Positions 49,897-50,071 of a stretch of 50,071 bases of DNA are shown here, one piece after another; positions within the stretch are counted from its first letter, which is position 1; each line of letters starts with the position of its first letter. The stretch covers positions 1 to 50,071 of the forward strand of contig JBGTMS010000190.1 in NCBI GenBank assembly GCA_041743425.1, read 5' to 3'. This stretch comes from JTS-RE37 sp041743425 (GTDB lineage: Bacteria; Bacteroidota; Bacteroidia; Flavobacteriales; Flavobacteriaceae). The translations under genes were made by a program, and so were the position numbers. Under the pieces are notes generated by a model. That model was given only the letters and a program-made list of their open reading frames with translations. It was not told the origin of the DNA and searched no databases.

Positions 49897-50071
49897 CACC
49901 CGCTTTAAAGGGATAAAAAGTTCTTTAGGGTATGGGTTAAGTTCATTGACATATTGACAGACAGCGTTTTTTTTGATATTGATTTTGATTGATATTGGGA
50001 TAATGCTTTTAGAACAGCATACAGAATTATAATTATAAGGATAGAATATAGAACCATTATGGGTGGGATTG
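49897..50071 (+). other. Non-coding leader, probably upstream of 16S rRNA
   Basis: From the promoter to the window end (about 175 nt) there is no open frame with a plausible start. AGTTCTTTAGGGTA and AAGTTCATTGACATATTGACA are seen; the second resembles the conserved GTTCTTTGACATATTG leader of flavobacterial 16S genes as I remember it, and the first resembles boxA. The mature 16S start would lie beyond the window. Confidence 0.5.

Noticed and set aside
1..50071. CRISPR arrays, insertion sequences, prophage and tRNA genes
   Set aside because: I saw no regularly spaced repeats, transposase or integrase motifs, phage genes or cloverleaf-like sequences on either strand by eye; a tRNA or repeat search program would be needed to be certain.

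Overview
The window looks like the chromosome of a member of the Flavobacteriia (Bacteroidota). Supporting signs are Bacteroidota-type promoters (a TAnnTTTG box with an upstream TTG/TTTG), few Shine-Dalgarno sites, DUF4252, DUF4294 and DUF6495 proteins, a serB-serA fusion, TonB-dependent receptors with a carboxypeptidase-regulatory-like N-terminal domain, and lipoproteins with acidic surface-export signals. Almost all of it is well-packed coding sequence with no insertion sequence, phage, tRNA or CRISPR array that I can see.

Layout. 1-2000: an anion permease (cut by the left edge; most like CysP-type sulfate permeases), a DUF2490 outer-membrane protein and an Rrf2 regulator. 2100-6030: the oxidative pentose-phosphate genes, gnd diverging from zwf-pgl. 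6016-8355: acyl-CoA thioesterase, a small membrane-anchored protein and rmuC. 8416-13955: a cobalamin uptake locus, with ABC ATPase, permease and binding lipoprotein on the minus strand diverging from a cobalamin riboswitch and a BtuB-like receptor. 14020-18466: a surface S41 peptidase diverging from an ECF sigma factor operon (sigma, anti-sigma-like membrane protein, three DUF4252 proteins) that has an ECF-type promoter of its own. 18544-24358: MscS channel, purB, a zinc-less sirtuin, a SpoU methyltransferase, an SRPBCC protein, a VOC protein and a metallophosphoesterase. 24464-29605: a GH13 amylase lipoprotein, a carboxypeptidase-regulatory-like protein, a DEAD-box helicase with a long leader, and rdgB. 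29676-31560: an isoprenylcysteine methyltransferase-like protein and a SatD/DUF3307 pair. 31871-37427: serB-serA fusion, SAM methyltransferase, rlmH, nadC, YihY/BrkB and DUF2147. 37437-42005: priA, an orphan LytTR response regulator, and rpsF-rpsR-rplI with a clear promoter and terminator. 42044-49738: an Oar-like TonB receptor, a DUF6495 protein, hisS, a Nudix hydrolase, an M42 peptidase and a DUF4294 protein. 49739-50071: a strong promoter and leader that probably belong to an rRNA operon starting just past the right edge.

Most of the window is core metabolism and translation. The least understood pieces are the ECF-DUF4252 operon, which looks like a self-activating envelope system, and the SatD-DUF3307 pair, in which a nucleotidyl-cyclase-like domain is joined to a helix-turn-helix and translationally coupled to a polytopic membrane protein. 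I did not find a plainly new defence or mobile system. All assignments come from reading motifs by eye; no database search was run.
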